From Gammaproteobacteria bacterium (lineage in GTDB: Bacteria > Pseudomonadota > Gammaproteobacteria > GRL18): DNA of 6,794 nucleotides. The notes beneath the pieces were generated by a model. The model did no database searches and had not been told where the DNA came from. It saw only the letters and a program-made list of their open reading frames with translations. Positions 6,112-6,794 of this stretch are shown piece by piece (position 1 is the stretch's first letter; the number at the start of each line of letters is the position of its first letter). A program made the position numbers and the translations under genes. The stretch spans positions 1-6,794 of the forward strand of contig DAOVUK010000178.1 in assembly GCA_030632625.1 (NCBI GenBank), in the 5' to 3' direction.

Positions 6112-6134
6112 TTCAGCCTCTCAAGGAGGCTGAA
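6112..6134. repeat. 9-bp hairpin TTCAGCCTC / GAGGCTGAA
   Basis: A perfect stem (6112-6120 with 6126-6134) and a 5-nt loop. The left arm contains one of the four TCAGCCT copies and the right arm its complement. On neither strand does a clean T-run follow, so it is a doubtful terminator and more likely part of a dispersed repeat. Confidence 0.5.
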
Positions 6135-6214
6135 ACCATAAATATTTTCTTATCACTTGAAATGTGTCAGCGAATTTTCTATCCTAACTCACTTCAATCA
6201 GCCTCACCCGTTAA

Positions 6215-6670
6215 AAAAATGATGACAAAGATATTGAGTTAGCTGAGGAATATTCTGGAAAAGGTTTAAAAGTCCACCATTACGGCCTGGATGAACAGAA
6301 CGAGCTGATGCTCAGGATCCCTGAGGATATTCGTCAGCAGGTCAGCTCCATTATCGGTGAGCCATCAACTGAAAATTTTTATCATAAAGGTCAGGCTGTT
6401 ACACGCAACCTGAGCTATTTAAAAGCTTTGCAGCTGACGTCTTTAAAAGGCGATCCTCAGAAACAAAAAGTGCTGTATTACTTTGTTGACAGTGATCAGC
6501 AGTTTCGAGTGAATCGAACTACGGCGGACGGCGATCAATATGTCTATGGGCTTAATTATTTTTATTATATAAATCGTCTGTTTACAGAAAAAAATATTGC
6601 TATGCTGACCGGTAAACTGGTCTGTGACCCACCGGTTTCACCCTCGGTTATGTCGGGTAATTTTCTCTAA
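6215..6670 (+). pseudogene. Family 2 glycosyltransferase remnant, truncated at both ends
   Basis: A 151-codon open stretch follows an in-frame TAA (6212-6214). Its first ATG is at 6308, but protein-like sequence already starts near 6221 (DDKDIELAEEYSGKGLKVHHYG), which matches the segment after the first strand of a GT-A glycosyltransferase. From 6308 the fragment continues with HKGQAVTRN (resembling the G-x-x-x-x-RN motif), YYFVDSDQQF (a DxD-type nucleotide-sugar and metal site) and LVCDPPVSPSVMSGNFL, then stops where family members carry on to the catalytic base. The N-terminal 30-40 residues and the C-terminal half are missing, and I find neither in other frames nearby. There is no Shine-Dalgarno at the 6308 ATG. 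A short expressed protein is possible, but a deletion remnant is more likely. Confidence 0.6.
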
Positions 6671-6794
6671 AGCGAATAGTATAAACAGAAAATTCAATAA
6701 TTGAAGATCTTTTATTCGAAGTTGCCTTGTGGATGAAAATAGTACGCACGTCTTTCTTGACAATTATTTCGAATATGTGAAAATTATAATGTTA
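6671..6794. other. Non-coding tail of the window
   Basis: AT-rich DNA after the glycosyltransferase remnant, with stops in all forward frames and no recognisable coding segment. A TTGACA (6757-6762) and a TATAAT (6785-6790) are present on the + strand but 22 nt apart, too far for a standard promoter. Confidence 0.4.

Larger units (their letters stand above)
5896..6214. other. Non-coding, repeat-rich region upstream of the Csp1-like gene
   Basis: No credible gene in 319 nt. It holds an 8-bp inverted repeat near the Csp1-like gene start, a 12-13-nt direct repeat beginning GGCTTATA (5962 and 5979), an AT-rich hairpin AAAATAC/GTATTTT (6012-6030), four copies of TCAGCCT (6058, 6103, 6113 and 6198) and a 9-bp hairpin at 6112-6134. 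The promoter of the Csp1-like gene must lie here on the minus strand, but no clear -35/-10 pair stands out. Confidence 0.5.

Noticed and set aside
6162..6242. Short + strand ORF (MCQRIFYPNS...) ahead of the glycosyltransferase remnant
   Set aside because: I tested it as the missing N-terminus in another frame, but it has no glycosyltransferase-like start motif and no ribosome binding site.
6757..6790. Perfect TTGACA and TATAAT boxes on the + strand at the window end
   Set aside because: The spacing is 22 nt, outside the 16-19 nt range of standard promoters (19-20 for MerR-type), and AT-rich DNA often yields TATAAT by chance.

Overview
The window looks like an AT-rich gammaproteobacterial chromosome segment. 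The evidence is a complete LapG/LapD pair, a Tim44-domain membrane protein of the kind found in gammaproteobacteria, and protein sequences of that type throughout. I cannot place it to genus. Almost all intact genes lie on the minus strand, so transcription runs from high to low coordinates.

Left part (1-3411): the tail of an unidentified coiled-coil-like gene (+) converges on lapD. Upstream of lapD on the minus strand is lapG, 15 nt away, and further upstream a 33-codon membrane-protein ORF with a strong Shine-Dalgarno site. LapG is a periplasmic calcium-dependent cysteine protease that releases a large surface adhesin. LapD is the inner-membrane c-di-GMP receptor that holds LapG when c-di-GMP is high. 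Together they set whether the cell stays attached in a biofilm. The adhesin itself is not in this window.

Middle part (3412-5152): a tRNA-Arg(CCU) gene, a small lipoprotein of unknown function and a Tim44-like membrane protein follow one another on the minus strand. The lipoprotein and Tim44 genes are separated by a 28-nt near-perfect palindrome that resembles a dispersed palindromic repeat. The palindrome lies inside the overlong version of the Tim44 ORF and argues for the downstream start.

Right part (5153-6794): a Tat-exported, 12-cysteine four-helix-bundle protein resembling the copper storage protein Csp1 is flanked downstream by a GC-rich REP-like inverted repeat that touches its stop codon. 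Upstream is about 300 nt of non-coding DNA with several inverted and direct repeats, then a + strand remnant of a family 2 glycosyltransferase cut at both ends. This part looks like a rearranged, repeat-rich stretch.

I see no CRISPR array, transposase or phage gene. The least explained elements are the small membrane ORF upstream of lapG, the palindromic repeats, and the repeat cluster upstream of the copper-storage gene.
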